From: an uncultured Holophagaceae bacterium
GTDB lineage: Bacteria > Acidobacteriota > Holophagae > Holophagales > Holophagaceae
Reading direction: 5' to 3'
Assembly (NCBI GenBank): GCA_903863195.1
Contig: CAIPAY010000005.1
Span: 1 to 45,265 of the forward strand
DNA length: 45,265 nt
The notes under the pieces were generated by a model, which worked only from the letters and a program-made list of their open reading frames with translations, ran no database searches and had not been told where the DNA came from. Below, piece after piece: positions 31,982-41,459 of the stretch; the stretch's first letter is position 1, and every line of letters starts with the position of its first letter. Both the position numbers and the translations under genes were made by a program.

Positions 31982-33586
31982 TCAACGGGTTACCGCGCCC
32001 GTCGCGAGGTACTGGGGCGCCCGCCGGGCGCGGGTGGCCTGCTCGAAGGCGTAGCCCAGCTTCAGCAGGAGCCCTTCCTGCCAGGGGGCGCCCACGAAGG
32101 AGAGACCCACGGGCAGTCCCGAGGCAAGCCCCGCCGGAACGGTGAGGTGGGGGCAGCCCGCCACCGCCGCGGGCGTGGAGAAGCTGAGGCTGGAGCTGTC
32201 GCCGTTCAGGTGGTCGATGAGCCAGGCGGGACCGCCGGTGGGCCCCACCAGCGCCTGCAGCTGATGCTGGTCGAGCAGGGCCAGGATCTCCCGGCGTGCC
32301 TGCGCACAGGTCTCCAGCGCCTTGCGGTAGGCGGGATCCGAGAGCGGCCCCTTGGCGTGGGTCTGGGCCAGCAGCTCCTGGCCGAAGAAGGGCTGTTCCT
32401 CGCTGCGGTGGGTTTCATTGAAGGCCATCAGGCTGGCCAGGTCCTTCACCTGCCCGCCGCGGCCGCCGAGGTAGGCGTTCAGGCCAGCCTTGAACTCGAA
32501 GAGCAGAACCTCGAACTCGGCGTCTTCGTAGGCGGCGGACTTCAGCTCCACCTCCACCAGCGTGGCCCCCTGGGCCTTGAGCACCTCCAGGGCCGACAGC
32601 AGCACTGCATCCACATGGGCATGCACGCCCAGCAGGTTCTTCACGACCCCGAGCCGAGCCCCCCTCAGCCCGTCCCGGACGAGGAAGCTCGTGTAGTCCT
32701 GGGGCGCCGGGGCCACTGCGGTGGCGGCGTCGCGGGCATCCGCGCCGGTCATGGCCCCCAGCAGCAGGGCGGCGTCCCGCACCGTGCGGGCCATGGGTCC
32801 GGCGGTGTCCTGGGTGTGCGAGATGGGGATGATGCCGCTCCGACTCAGGAGCCCCACCGTGGGCTTCAGCCCCACCAGGCCGTTGGCGTTGGCGGGGCTC
32901 ACCACGGAGCCGTCCGTCTCGGTGCCCACCGCCAGGGTGCAGAGGCTTGCCGCCACGGCCGCACCAGAGCCGGAGCTGGAGCCGCTGGGGCTCCGGTCCA
33001 GGGCATAGGGGTTCCGGGTCTGGCCGCCGCGCCCGCTCCAGCCGCTGCTGCTGCGGGTGGAGCGCAGGTTCGCCCACTCGCTGAGGTTGGTCTTGCCCAG
33101 GATCACTGCGCCCGCCGCCCGCAGCTGCCGCACCACAAAGGCGTCCTCCTTTGGCGCGGGCGCATCCGCCAGGGCCAGGGAGCCTGCCGTGGTCAGCAGC
33201 CGGTCCGCCGTGTCGAGGTTGTCCTTGAGGAGCACCGGGATGCCGTGCAGCGGCCCCCGCACCTTGCCGGCCTTGCGCTCCGCATCCAGGGCTGCGGCGA
33301 TGGCCGGCGCGTCTGGGTTCAGCTGGAGCACCGCCCGGAGCTGCGGCCCCGCCTGGTCCAGCGCCCGGATGCGGGCCTGGTAGTGGCGCACCAGGTCCAC
33401 CGCCGTCCAGCGGCCGGCGGCCATGCCCGCCTGCAGACCCTCCACGGTCGCCTCCTCCAGCACCAGGCGGCGGGGGCCCCGGGCGGCCATCGGGTCGGCC
33501 CCCACCAGGGCTGCGGCACCGGTGGCCAGGCTGGCTCCCAGGAAGGCCCGGCGGCCGAAGGCGGTGGAGTCGACAGGGCTGGACAT
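31982..33586 (-). CDS. Amidase signature family enzyme, exported
   Basis: A 534-residue amide hydrolase. The Ser-cisSer-Lys triad is visible: Lys121 in LLKDN, the cis-Ser near 203 in GSSSGSG, and the nucleophile Ser227 in GTETDGSVVSPA, with the family's 24-residue spacing between the two serines. The N-terminus contains GRRAFLGASLATGAAALVGA, a twin-arginine-like export signal, so the enzyme is probably periplasmic. Related proteins are often annotated as GatA, but no gatB or gatC is adjacent and export rules out a tRNA role; peptide amides or aryl amides are more likely substrates. GAGG lies upstream of the ATG. Confidence 0.88.
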   Translation of the reverse strand: MSSPVDSTAFGRRAFLGASLATGAAALVGADPMAARGPRRLVLEEATVEGLQAGMAAGRWTAVDLVRHYQARIRALDQAGPQLRAVLQLNPDAPAIAAALDAERKAGKVRGPLHGIPVLLKDNLDTADRLLTTAGSLALADAPAPKEDAFVVRQLRAAGAVILGKTNLSEWANLRSTRSSSGWSGRGGQTRNPYALDRSPSGSSSGSGAAVAASLCTLAVGTETDGSVVSPANANGLVGLKPTVGLLSRSGIIPISHTQDTAGPMARTVRDAALLLGAMTGADARDAATAVAPAPQDYTSFLVRDGLRGARLGVVKNLLGVHAHVDAVLLSALEVLKAQGATLVEVELKSAAYEDAEFEVLLFEFKAGLNAYLGGRGGQVKDLASLMAFNETHRSEEQPFFGQELLAQTHAKGPLSDPAYRKALETCAQARREILALLDQHQLQALVGPTGGPAWLIDHLNGDSSSLSFSTPAAVAGCPHLTVPAGLASGLPVGLSFVGAPWQEGLLLKLGYAFEQATRARRAPQYLATGAVTR

Positions 33587-33711
33587 GGGCGGACCTCACG
33601 GTGGCGTGCCCTGGATCATACCCGCGCCGCCCGCCGATGCTCCGGGAGCACTGGCCGATTCCCGCCGGCGCCGCTGCGCCAGGCGGTCGAAGCTGGAGGC
33701 AGGAGGCTCCC

Positions 33712-33897
33712 GTGGCCGCGTTCCTGCTCTGGCTCATCCTGCTGCTGCTGTGCTGGCCCCTGGCCCTGGTGGCCCTGGTCCTCTACCCCCTGGTCTGGCT
33801 GCTCCTGCTGCCGCTCCGACTGCTGGGCTTCGCCGTGGAGGGGGCCTTCAGCCTCGTGAAGGGCCTGTTCCTGCTCCCGGGTCGGCTGCTCCGATAA
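33712..33897 (+). CDS. Small hydrophobic membrane protein
   Basis: A 61-residue product, almost all Leu, Ala, Val and Trp, with two likely membrane segments (about 2-30 and 32-50) and a basic end (GRLLR). GTG 33712 is chosen because AGGAGG lies 5 bases upstream; an in-frame ATG at 33637 would add a Pro/Gly-rich stretch with no such signal. No family is recognised. It is short, but the Shine-Dalgarno match and the hydrophobic pattern support it. Confidence 0.5.
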   Translation: MAAFLLWLILLLLCWPLALVALVLYPLVWLLLLPLRLLGFAVEGAFSLVKGLFLLPGRLLR

Positions 33898-33977
33898 AGT
33901 GGCGGGAACTCGGCCCAGACCCCATATTTCCATCGGGCCCGGCCGGAACGGATCCATGGCCAGGGCGGGAGGTCACC

Positions 33978-34166
33978 ATGGATCTCTACCTCGAATCCAA
34001 GGAATCCGAACTGCTTCAACGGCTCCTCGCCCACAGGCTTGAGGAGCTTCACCGCGCAATCCACCACACCGACCGGAGGGCCTTCAAGGCTGAGCTGAAG
34101 GCCGAGGAGACGGTGCTGGAGCGCCTGCTGCAGAAAGTGAAGACGCCTTCCGCCATCGGCATCTAG
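33978..34166 (+). CDS. Small helical hypothetical protein
   Basis: A 62-residue charged protein (MDLYLESKESELLQRLL, then HRAIHHTDRRAFKAELKAEETVLERLLQKV) predicted by eye to be two amphipathic helices, perhaps a coiled coil. GGGAGGT is 5 bases before the ATG. I recognise no family. It is convergent with purL, whose stop lies 16 bases beyond. Confidence 0.6.
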   Translation: MDLYLESKESELLQRLLAHRLEELHRAIHHTDRRAFKAELKAEETVLERLLQKVKTPSAIGI

Positions 34167-34181
34167 GAAACGGCTTGAGGG

Positions 34182-36482
34182 CTAGGAGATCGCCCGCTCC
34201 AGGGCCTCGTCGAAGAGCGCTTTCAGTTCGGCGGCGTCCGCGTCGAGCAGGGGCTGGCCGTCCACTGCCAGGGTGACCCGGCGGCCACCGGAGGTGCCGA
34301 TCTTCGTCAGGGGCACCCGGTGGGTGCGGCACAGGGTCGCCAGGCTGGCCTCGCCTTCGGGGTCCACACTGGCCACGATGCGGCCCGCGGTCTCGCCGAA
34401 GAGCAGGCTGTCCAGGCGCAGGGAGCCCTGCGTCAGCAGCAGCTGGCACCCCATGTTCCCACCGAAGGCACTCTCCAGGACCGTGGTCAGGAGGCCCCCC
34501 TCGCTGGTGTCGTGGGCGCTGCGGATCAGGCCCATGCGGATGCCCTCACGGACGCAGGCCTGGAGCCGGAGTTCCTCATCCAGCCGCAGTTCGGGGCAGG
34601 CGCCCTCCACCTTGCCGGTGCGCAGCTTCAGGTACTCGCTGCCGCCCAGCTCGTCGCGGGTCTCCCCCAGCACAAAGATCCCGTCGTGGTCCGCGCGGAA
34701 GCCTGAGCCGCACACGCGGTTGCCCACGCCGGCCAGGGCAGTGGCCGCCGGCGCGTTGACAGCCACTTGGCCCGCGCAGTCCTCCACCAGACCCACGGCG
34801 GCGATCATGGGCGTCGGGAAGATGCTCTGGCCCTCGGTGTCGTTGTAGAGGCTCACGTTGCCCGACACGATGGGCACATCCAGGGCCAGGCAGGCCTGGC
34901 GGATGCCCAGGCAACCCTGCTCGAAGGTCCACATGTTCTCGGGCTTCTCCGGATTGCCATAGTTCAGGCAGTCCGAGAGACCGATGGGCTCGGCGCCGAC
35001 ACAGGCCAGGTTGCGGCAGGCCTCGGCCACGGCGTGGGCGGCGCCCCAGAAGGGATCCAGGTAGCAGAAGCGGCTGTTGCAGTCGCTGCTCATGGCCACG
35101 GCCTTGCCTGTGTCCAGGCCCGCCTCGTCCTTCACCCGGATGATGCCCGCGTCGCCCCGGCCCATGCCCAGAAGGGTGTTGCTGCGGACCGTGCCGTCGT
35201 ACTGCTCGAAGATCCAGTGCTTGCTGGCAATGGTGGGCTGCTGAAGCAGGTCGCGGAGGGTGCCTTCCACCTCGGCGGGCTTCAGGTCCGCAGGCGGGGG
35301 CGCGGCCGTCACGGCCTCCAGGTAGCCCGGCCGCTGCCGGGGGCGGTCGTACTTGGGTGCGGCGTCCACCAGGGGCTGGATGGGCAGGTTGATGACGGGC
35401 TGGCCGTGCCAGCTGCCGACGAAGCGGCCGCTCTCGGTGACCTCGCCCACCACGCAGGCGTCCAGGCCCCACTTGTGCAGCACCGCGGTGATTTTTTCCT
35501 CGCAGCCGGGGCGGGCCACCAGCAGCATGCGCTCCTGGCTCTCGCTGAGCATGAGCTCGAAGGGCGTCATGTGCTCTTCCCGCTGGGGCACCTGGTCCAG
35601 GCGGATCTCCAGGCCCGTGCCCGCGCGGCTGGCCATCTCGAAGCTGCTGGACGTGAGGCCCGCGGCGCCCATGTCCTGGATGCCGATGACCCAGTCCGTC
35701 TGAAAGATCTCGAGGCAGGCCTCCAGCAGCAGCTTCTCCGTGAAGGGATCGCCCACCTGCACCGTGGGCCGCTTCTCCTCGCTGCCCTCGCCGAACTCGG
35801 CGGAGGCCATGCTGGCGCCGTGGATGCCGTCCCGACCGGTCTTGGAGCCGATGTACATCATCTTGTTGCCCACGCCGGACGCGAAGCCCTTGAAGATCCG
35901 GTCCGAGCGCAGCACGCCCAGGGTGAAGGCGTTCACCAGGATGTTGCCGTTGTAGCAGCCGTCGAAGCAGGCGTCGCCACCGAGCATGGGGATGCCCATG
36001 CAGTTGCCGTAGCCCGAGATGCCCGCGGCCACGCCCTTTACCAGGGCCTTCATGCGGGGCGCGTCCAGCTCGCCGAAGCGCAGGGAGTTCAGGTTGGCCA
36101 GGGGCCGGGCGCCCATGGTGAAGACATCGCGCAGGATGCCGCCCACGCCCGTGGCCGCGCCCTGGTAGGGCTCTATGAAGCTAGGATGGTTGTGGCTCTC
36201 CATCTTGAAGGCCACTGCCCAGCCATCGCCGAGGTCCACCACGCCCGCGTTCTCGCCAGGCCCCTGGATGACCCGCGGGCCTTCGGTGGGCAGGTTCTTC
36301 AGGTGGAGGCGGCTGGACTTGTAGGAGCAGTGCTCGCTCCACATGGCGCTGAACACGCCCAGCTCTGGATAGGTGGGCAGGCGCCCCTCCAGGAGCCGCA
36401 GGATGACCTGCCACTCGTCCTTCGAGAGCCCCAGCTCCAGGGCCAGGGTTTCAGTGACGGCAGGTTCGTGGGCTGCGGACAT
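34182..36482 (-). CDS. purL: Phosphoribosylformylglycinamidine synthase subunit PurL
   Basis: The ATP-dependent catalytic subunit converting FGAR plus ammonia to FGAM. At 766 residues it is the small form that needs PurS and PurQ, both encoded about 4 kb away. Visible motifs are [12 protein letters not shown] (catalytic His51), [37 protein letters not shown] and [22 protein letters not shown] 36482 has GGAG 6 bases before it; the longer open frame upstream has no family match. It is followed by no gene on its strand and ends next to the small helical protein. Confidence 0.95.
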   Translation of the reverse strand: MSAAHEPAVTETLALELGLSKDEWQVILRLLEGRLPTYPELGVFSAMWSEHCSYKSSRLHLKNLPTEGPRVIQGPGENAGVVDLGDGWAVAFKMESHNHPSFIEPYQGAATGVGGILRDVFTMGARPLANLNSLRFGELDAPRMKALVKGVAAGISGYGNCMGIPMLGGDACFDGCYNGNILVNAFTLGVLRSDRIFKGFASGVGNKMMYIGSKTGRDGIHGASMASAEFGEGSEEKRPTVQVGDPFTEKLLLEACLEIFQTDWVIGIQDMGAAGLTSSSFEMASRAGTGLEIRLDQVPQREEHMTPFELMLSESQERMLLVARPGCEEKITAVLHKWGLDACVVGEVTESGRFVGSWHGQPVINLPIQPLVDAAPKYDRPRQRPGYLEAVTAAPPPADLKPAEVEGTLRDLLQQPTIASKHWIFEQYDGTVRSNTLLGMGRGDAGIIRVKDEAGLDTGKAVAMSSDCNSRFCYLDPFWGAAHAVAEACRNLACVGAEPIGLSDCLNYGNPEKPENMWTFEQGCLGIRQACLALDVPIVSGNVSLYNDTEGQSIFPTPMIAAVGLVEDCAGQVAVNAPAATALAGVGNRVCGSGFRADHDGIFVLGETRDELGGSEYLKLRTGKVEGACPELRLDEELRLQACVREGIRMGLIRSAHDTSEGGLLTTVLESAFGGNMGCQLLLTQGSLRLDSLLFGETAGRIVASVDPEGEASLATLCRTHRVPLTKIGTSGGRRVTLAVDGQPLLDADAAELKALFDEALERAIS

Positions 36483-36543
36483 GGAGGCTCCGGAAGCCTT
36501 GATTCTACCGGCTCCTGCCTGGAGGAACGAGGCTTGACATGCC

Positions 36544-37683
36544 TCAGGGATTCTCTGGATCCACGGGCACCATGGGTGACTCGCCACCTTCGTAGGTGCG
36601 CCGGAGCACCCCCTGCACCAGCCGCTGGAAGAAGGTCCCCCGCTCTGGATTGAACACGATGGACACGGCGGCCCTCAGCTCGCTCCCCAGCTCCAGCAGG
36701 GCTCCGCCGTCGACCAAGGTGCCCAGGAGCAGGAAGGGCACCCGGCCCTGGAGGGACTCCACCATGGGCTTCAGCCGACGGCGGGTGTCCAGGCTCAGGT
36801 TCGGCACGTGGTAGAGCACCAGCGCCGGCCTCTGGTTGTAGGCCTGCCTCAGGGCGGCCATGGTGGGCGCGATGCGCGTGAGAGGCTGCAGCCCGCCGAG
36901 CAGGTCCTGGAGGGTGGCATCCAGGGCCGCGTCCGCGGAGACCAGCACCAGGCCCGTGGGCGGGCGGTTCACCAGGCGGCCCACCTCGGGGGCGGCGGCG
37001 GTCTCCACGCCCCGCCGGGCGATCCGGTCGAGGTCCTCCTCCCGCCGCTCGAACACCCAGCGCGAGAGGGGATGGAGGATGTGGTCGTCCAGCTGGGGCC
37101 GGTACTCGACGCCGAAAGTGCGGTTGCGCACATGACGGAGCTTGACCCTGGTGTTGATGCGGATCAGGTCCGTGAGCTGGACGGTGATCGCCATGTCCTC
37201 GCCGACCTGCAGCTCGCCTTCCCCGAAGTCCCGGGTGCTGAAGATCCGCGCCCCAGTGGTGCTGATGTCCACCAAGGTGCCTGTGAGGAGGTCGAACTTG
37301 GGCGTGCTGAAGGTGACCAGGACCCGACCCACCCGGTCCACCCGGTAGGAGCCCCGGTGGTCCTCCTCCTGCAGGATCGCAGGCAGGGTGATCCGCAGGG
37401 TGCGGCGGCCGTCGACCATGCCGAAGCCCTTGAGCTGGGTGGCGGCCTCCAGGAAGCTCACGCCATGGGGAAACCGGATCTTGAGGTCCTCGCTGCGCAG
37501 CCCGAAGACGGCATCTTCCCGGCCCATGGTCGCCGCCACGTGCAGGTCACCGCCCTCGACACGGAGAAAGGAAGACTCGAAGCGCAGGTAGGGCGTCACG
37601 AGGATCAACAACTCCCGGCGCTCACAGGCGCGCAGGAAGATCTCCGCGATGACCTCCGGGTTCCGAATCAGATTGCCTGCCAA
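36544..37683 (-). CDS. PilZ domain protein with a pseudo-receiver domain
   Basis: A 379-residue protein in three parts. Residues 1-100 resemble the YcgR-type N-terminal domain. The PilZ domain (about 105-215) carries the c-di-GMP motifs RGSYR (Arg110, Arg114) and DISTTG (139-144). From about 243 to 362 the sequence follows a response-regulator receiver fold ([19 protein letters not shown] onward), but the phosphoacceptor position reads His292 in YHVPNLS, so phosphorylation is unlikely. It should sense c-di-GMP and pass it to a partner such as a motility or secretion system. The start is TTG 37683, supported by GGGAGG 4 bases upstream. Divergent from the radical SAM gene. Confidence 0.82.
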   Translation of the reverse strand: MAGNLIRNPEVIAEIFLRACERRELLILVTPYLRFESSFLRVEGGDLHVAATMGREDAVFGLRSEDLKIRFPHGVSFLEAATQLKGFGMVDGRRTLRITLPAILQEEDHRGSYRVDRVGRVLVTFSTPKFDLLTGTLVDISTTGARIFSTRDFGEGELQVGEDMAITVQLTDLIRINTRVKLRHVRNRTFGVEYRPQLDDHILHPLSRWVFERREEDLDRIARRGVETAAAPEVGRLVNRPPTGLVLVSADAALDATLQDLLGGLQPLTRIAPTMAALRQAYNQRPALVLYHVPNLSLDTRRRLKPMVESLQGRVPFLLLGTLVDGGALLELGSELRAAVSIVFNPERGTFFQRLVQGVLRRTYEGGESPMVPVDPENP

Positions 37684-37757
37684 TGCGCCTCCCGGAGGGT
37701 TCCTGCTTCCATCATGCTGAGGAGTCCCTAGACTGGGAAGCTCTGGAATTGCGACTC

Positions 37758-39404
37758 ATGCACCCACCCCTAACGCTCCTTGCCTACAGCGCCCCCCGCA
37801 GCGGCTTCGGGGACGAGTGGATGACTTTCCTTCCCATAGGTCTCGGCTATCTGCAGGCGATGCTTAAGTCCCGGGCCTATCCCTGTCGCGTGGCCAATCT
37901 GAGCGGCAAGGGCCGGAAGGAGGTCCTGGCCTACCTCCGGGGCTTGAACCCCGCGGTTATCGGCGTCTCGATGTTCACCTTCAACCGCAAGCGCTCGGCG
38001 GACCTGCTGGCCTGGGCGCGGGAGGCCTGTCCCGGGGCGATCCTCCTGGCCGGGGGCCCCCACCCCACCCATCTGGCGGAAGAAGTCTTCGAGGACTGCC
38101 CCGCCCTCGACGCCATCGTCCAGGGCGAGGGCGAGCAGACCCTCCTGGGCCTCGCCGAGCGCCTGGCGGCCACCCCTGACAGCACCCTCTGGAAGCACAC
38201 CCCGGGACTGATCTTCCGGGATGGCCGCACCCTGCCCCAGGCGCCCCTGGAAGACCTGGATGCCGTTGGGATCCCCGCCGAGCACCTGGAGGCGGACTTC
38301 CTCGACGACGTCGGCCAGCTGGCCTACCTCAGCACCAGCCGCGGCTGTCCCGCCACCTGCAACTTCTGCAACACGCCGGAGTTCTGGGGCACCTCCATCC
38401 GCTTCCGCAGCGCCGCCTCGGTGCTGCGGGAGCTGCGCCTCCTGCGGGAGCGCCACGGCCTGACCTACTTCAGCTTCCGGGATGACACCTTCACCGCCAA
38501 CCGGGCCCGGGTGCTGGAGCTCATGGAAGGCATCCAGGCCAGCGGCCTGCATCCACTCTGGAACTGCCAGAGCCGCGTGAACCTCGTGGATGAGGACCGG
38601 CTCGTGGCCATGAAGCGGGCCGGCTGCGAGTTCATGCAGTTCGGCGTGGAGCACGGCAGCGAGCGGGTGCTGGCCCTTCTGGACAAGGGCACCAACCTCC
38701 GCCATGCCCGCAAGGCGCTGGAGTCTGTCCGCAAGGTGGGCATGAACCTGGGCATCTACCTGATCACCGGCATCCCCGGCGAGACCTGGGCCGATGTAGA
38801 AGAGTCCGCCGCCTTCATCCGGGACACCCGCCCCAGCGACTGCCAGATCAGTCCCCTGGCCCTGTATCCGGGTACGCGGATGTTCGACCAGTACCGGGCC
38901 GAGGGCCGCGTCCAGCGCGACTTCTACCGGACCAGCGGCGACGCCGAGATCTTCGCCCGGGTGGATGCCCACACGGAGAAGGCCCTGCACCACCTGGACC
39001 AGGCCGCCCGCCGGGCCCAGGCCAAGTCCCGCTTCACACCCGCTGAGTTCGCCCAGCAGAAGGCCTGGCTGGGCTACTGCGCCGTGACCAACCTGCTCTG
39101 CGGCGAGACCGCCGAGGAGGCCGGGCGCTGGGTCGAGGCCGAGGCGGAATACGCCGAGATCATCCAGCAGGACCCCGCGAACCCCTGGGGCTTCCTGAAG
39201 CGCGCCCTGCTGCGGGAGAAGCTGGGCCGGCGGGACGAGGCCCGCGCCGACTTGGCCGAGGTGCTGGCCCTGGCCCCCGGCAACCCCGAGGCCAGCGGGC
39301 TCGCCCGCCAGTGGGGCCAGCCCCGGGCCGCGGCCCGGAAGAAGGGGCCCGCCCACGGACCCACAGCCACCATGAAGGGCGCCGAGACCTACCTCAAGCG
39401 TTAG
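37758..39404 (+). CDS. B12-binding radical SAM protein with a TPR tail
   Basis: A 548-residue enzyme. Residues about 1-150 form a cobalamin-binding-like domain (GLGYLQAMLKSRAY, VIGVSMFTFNRKRS, LLAGGPHPTHL). The radical SAM domain follows, with the 4Fe-4S motif CPATCNFC (Cys197, Cys201, Cys204). Residues about 440-525 look like two TPR repeats (GRWVEAEAEYAEIIQQDPANP, GRRDEARADLAEVLALAPGNP), which is unusual for this family and suggests a protein partner. Such enzymes carry out methylations or other radical chemistry; the substrate is unknown. The ATG has only a weak GGAA upstream, so the start could lie further up at ATG 37683. Confidence 0.82.
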   Translation: MHPPLTLLAYSAPRSGFGDEWMTFLPIGLGYLQAMLKSRAYPCRVANLSGKGRKEVLAYLRGLNPAVIGVSMFTFNRKRSADLLAWAREACPGAILLAGGPHPTHLAEEVFEDCPALDAIVQGEGEQTLLGLAERLAATPDSTLWKHTPGLIFRDGRTLPQAPLEDLDAVGIPAEHLEADFLDDVGQLAYLSTSRGCPATCNFCNTPEFWGTSIRFRSAASVLRELRLLRERHGLTYFSFRDDTFTANRARVLELMEGIQASGLHPLWNCQSRVNLVDEDRLVAMKRAGCEFMQFGVEHGSERVLALLDKGTNLRHARKALESVRKVGMNLGIYLITGIPGETWADVEESAAFIRDTRPSDCQISPLALYPGTRMFDQYRAEGRVQRDFYRTSGDAEIFARVDAHTEKALHHLDQAARRAQAKSRFTPAEFAQQKAWLGYCAVTNLLCGETAEEAGRWVEAEAEYAEIIQQDPANPWGFLKRALLREKLGRRDEARADLAEVLALAPGNPEASGLARQWGQPRAAARKKGPAHGPTATMKGAETYLKR

Positions 39405-39445
39405 CGGTTCCGGTTGTCGGGATCGGAAAGCGCCAGGGTCTAGAG

Positions 39446-39566
39446 CAAAAAACTCTCGCAGAGGGCGCAGAGATGGCTGAGGGTCGCAGAGAAAAGCCGC
39501 TAACCCAAAACCCTCCGCGCCCCTCCGCTTCCCTCGTCGTTTCTCCGCGAGAGTGGTTGTTTTTTC
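39446..39566. repeat. Imperfect inverted repeat of short units between convergent genes
   Basis: Arms ACTCTCGCAGAG (39452-39463) and CTCCGCGAGAGT (39543-39554) pair at 11 of 12 positions, flanked by an A-run on the left and a T-run on the right. Inside lie repeated units (GAGGGCGCAGAG, GAGGGTCGCAGAG) and, on the other strand, similar GCGGAGG units. It occupies the gap between the radical SAM and pnuC stops and likely ends both transcripts. Confidence 0.7.
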
Positions 39567-39572
39567 TTCAAC

Positions 39573-40148
39573 TCAGGCCACAGCCCCATTGGGTCGCAGC
39601 GCGGCTCGCCACTCCCGCCAGCCCATGAGGCACAGCCCCTGGTAGACCACGTAGAGGAGGCTGGTGACGTAGAGTCCCTTGAAGATCAGCAGGCCGACGG
39701 AGATGCAGTTGGCCAGGATCCACACCGGCCAGTTCTCGACCCACTTGCGGGTCATCATGAACTGCGCCACGAGGCTGAGGGACGTGATCAGCGAGTCCAG
39801 GACGGGCACGGTGCTGTTGGTGTACCGCCGCAGGAGGAAGGACAGCAGCGCGGTGGAACACACCACGGTGCCCGCCAGCAGCAGGGCCGTGCCCGGCTTC
39901 ACCCGGCTCACGGTCAGGGTCCCGTGGTCGCGGCCGCCATGCAGCCAGTGCCACCAGCCATAGACGGAGATGGCGATGTAGAAGACCTGCAGGCCCACGT
40001 CCGCGTAGAGTCCTGTGCGATTGAACAGCACGATGAAGGTCAGGTTGTTGGCGATGCCAAGGGGCCAGTTCCAGATGTTCTGCCGCACCAGGAGGGCCAC
40101 ACAGCCCGCCCCGGTGAGGAAGCCGAAGACCTCGGTCCAGTGGGGCAT
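39573..40148 (-). CDS. pnuC: Nicotinamide riboside/mononucleotide transporter PnuC
   Basis: An inner-membrane facilitator for an NAD precursor (191 residues, about seven membrane segments). PnuC motifs are present: QNIWNWPLGIANN, SVYGWWHWL and MMTRKWVENWPVWI. The start overlaps the upstream gene's stop by one base (TGATG), so it is translated with the pyrF-led operon. No NAD-biosynthesis riboswitch is visible in front of it, which is expected given its internal position. Confidence 0.92.
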   Translation of the reverse strand: MPHWTEVFGFLTGAGCVALLVRQNIWNWPLGIANNLTFIVLFNRTGLYADVGLQVFYIAISVYGWWHWLHGGRDHGTLTVSRVKPGTALLLAGTVVCSTALLSFLLRRYTNSTVPVLDSLITSLSLVAQFMMTRKWVENWPVWILANCISVGLLIFKGLYVTSLLYVVYQGLCLMGWREWRAALRPNGAVA

Positions 40149-40690
40149 CAGTCCTCGTGCTTCAGATTGGCACTGCGTTCCAGGATGGTGTGGATCAGCC
40201 GCTCCAGCTCGTCCACCAGGAGGAACTTCAGGACGGGATCGGGCTGGCCCCCGTGCAGAGGTTCCGCGCCGCCCCGCAGCACGAAGAAAGGGCCGGACCG
40301 GGTCAGGCGAGACACGTGCTTCCAGGGCAGCCGCCCCGCGCCGAAGCGCCGGGCCAGGGGCGCCGGCAGGACATTGTGCTCCACGGAGACGCCCATCTCA
40401 TCCACCAGCACCTGAGAGCCTTCCACCAGCAGCACCCCCAGCAGCGTGGCCACCAGCAGCAGACTGCCGGCGATCACCGCGCCAATGGCCGCTGTGATGG
40501 CGACCCAGTAGGACCAGGTCGGCTCACTGGCAGCCTCGGCCACCTTCAGGGAGACCCGCAGGATGGGCAGGCGCTCCAGGATCTGGTGCAGGGCGTGGAC
40601 GCCTACCAGCCAGGAGCCCGCGAACAGGACCATGGCCATGGCCCGCTGGGCGAGGGAGGGGCGGAAGACGAGGGGCGTGCCGACGGACAT
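40148..40690 (-). CDS. Membrane protein of unknown function between pyrF and pnuC
   Basis: A 180-residue protein with two hydrophobic segments (about 16-36 and 64-90) followed by a soluble beta-rich part (about 90-160). The LLVEGSQVLVDEMGVSVEHN and PWKHVSRLTRSGPFFVLRG segments resemble bacterial PH-like domains; this is by eye only. It overlaps both neighbours by one base, so it is made from the same message as PyrF and PnuC. Confidence 0.72.
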   Translation of the reverse strand: MSVGTPLVFRPSLAQRAMAMVLFAGSWLVGVHALHQILERLPILRVSLKVAEAASEPTWSYWVAITAAIGAVIAGSLLLVATLLGVLLVEGSQVLVDEMGVSVEHNVLPAPLARRFGAGRLPWKHVSRLTRSGPFFVLRGGAEPLHGGQPDPVLKFLLVDELERLIHTILERSANLKHED

Positions 40691-41415
40691 CAGCCCTGCA
40701 TCTCGGCCACGATGGCCTCGGCGGCAGCGGCAGGATCGGCGGCGTGGGTGATGGGTCGGCCCACCACGAGCCAGGTGGAGCCCTGCTTCAGAGCCTGGGC
40801 CGGCGTCATGACCCGGGCCTGGTCCTGGGTGGCGGCCCCGGCAGGCCGGATGCCTGGCGTGAGCCGATGGAAGTCCTCTCCGCAGGCCTCGCGGATGGCC
40901 GCGGCCTCCCAGGCGGAGCAGACCACCCCGCCGCAGCCGTACTGGTGTGCCAGCTTCGCGTAGGCCAGGGCCAGATCCTCGGGCTGTCCCGCGTGACCCA
41001 GGGCCGCCAGGGCTTCCCGGTCCAGGCTGGTCAGCACCGTGACGGCCAGCAGCTCCGTACGGCCCCCGGCCGCCCGGTGGGCGCGGAGGGCCTCCACCGC
41101 CGCCTCCAGCATGGCCGGGCCACCCTGGGCGTGGACGTTGACCAGCAGCGGATCCAGACGCAGCACCGCCTCTAGGGCCCGGCGGACCGTGTTGGGGATA
41201 TCGTGCAGCTTGAGATCCAGAAAGACCGGCACTTGTTTCTGCAGCTCCCGCACGAAGGCCGGACCCTCGGCACAGAAGAGCTCGAGACCCACCTTGAGCA
41301 TCCCCACCCGGCCCGACAACCGCTCGGCCATGGCCAGGGCCTCCTTGGCCGTGGGCATGTCGAGGGCCACCACGAGGCGCTCGCGGGGGGTGAGAATCAG
41401 GGGGGCTGGGGACAA
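40690..41415 (-). CDS. pyrF: Orotidine 5'-phosphate decarboxylase
   Basis: The last step of UMP synthesis, decarboxylating OMP. The 241-residue protein has the active-site tetrad region FLDLKLHDIPNT (Asp67, Lys69, Asp72 with an earlier Lys41), RLTPGIRPAG and VVGRPITHA phosphate-binding loop. Length fits the short bacterial form. The start is TTG 41415, set by GGGAG 5-6 bases before it. It leads an operon with a membrane protein and pnuC, each joined by a TGATG overlap, and is divergent from an unknown gene. Confidence 0.95.
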   Translation of the reverse strand: MSPAPLILTPRERLVVALDMPTAKEALAMAERLSGRVGMLKVGLELFCAEGPAFVRELQKQVPVFLDLKLHDIPNTVRRALEAVLRLDPLLVNVHAQGGPAMLEAAVEALRAHRAAGGRTELLAVTVLTSLDREALAALGHAGQPEDLALAYAKLAHQYGCGGVVCSAWEAAAIREACGEDFHRLTPGIRPAGAATQDQARVMTPAQALKQGSTWLVVGRPITHAADPAAAAEAIVAEMQG

Positions 41416-41459
41416 GGGATCTCCCGTATGATGCGGATGACCATTCTAAGCGAGTTTTC

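Noticed and set aside
31982..33586. The amidase as GatA of the tRNA-dependent amidotransferase.
   Set aside because: It has an export signal and no gatB or gatC beside it.
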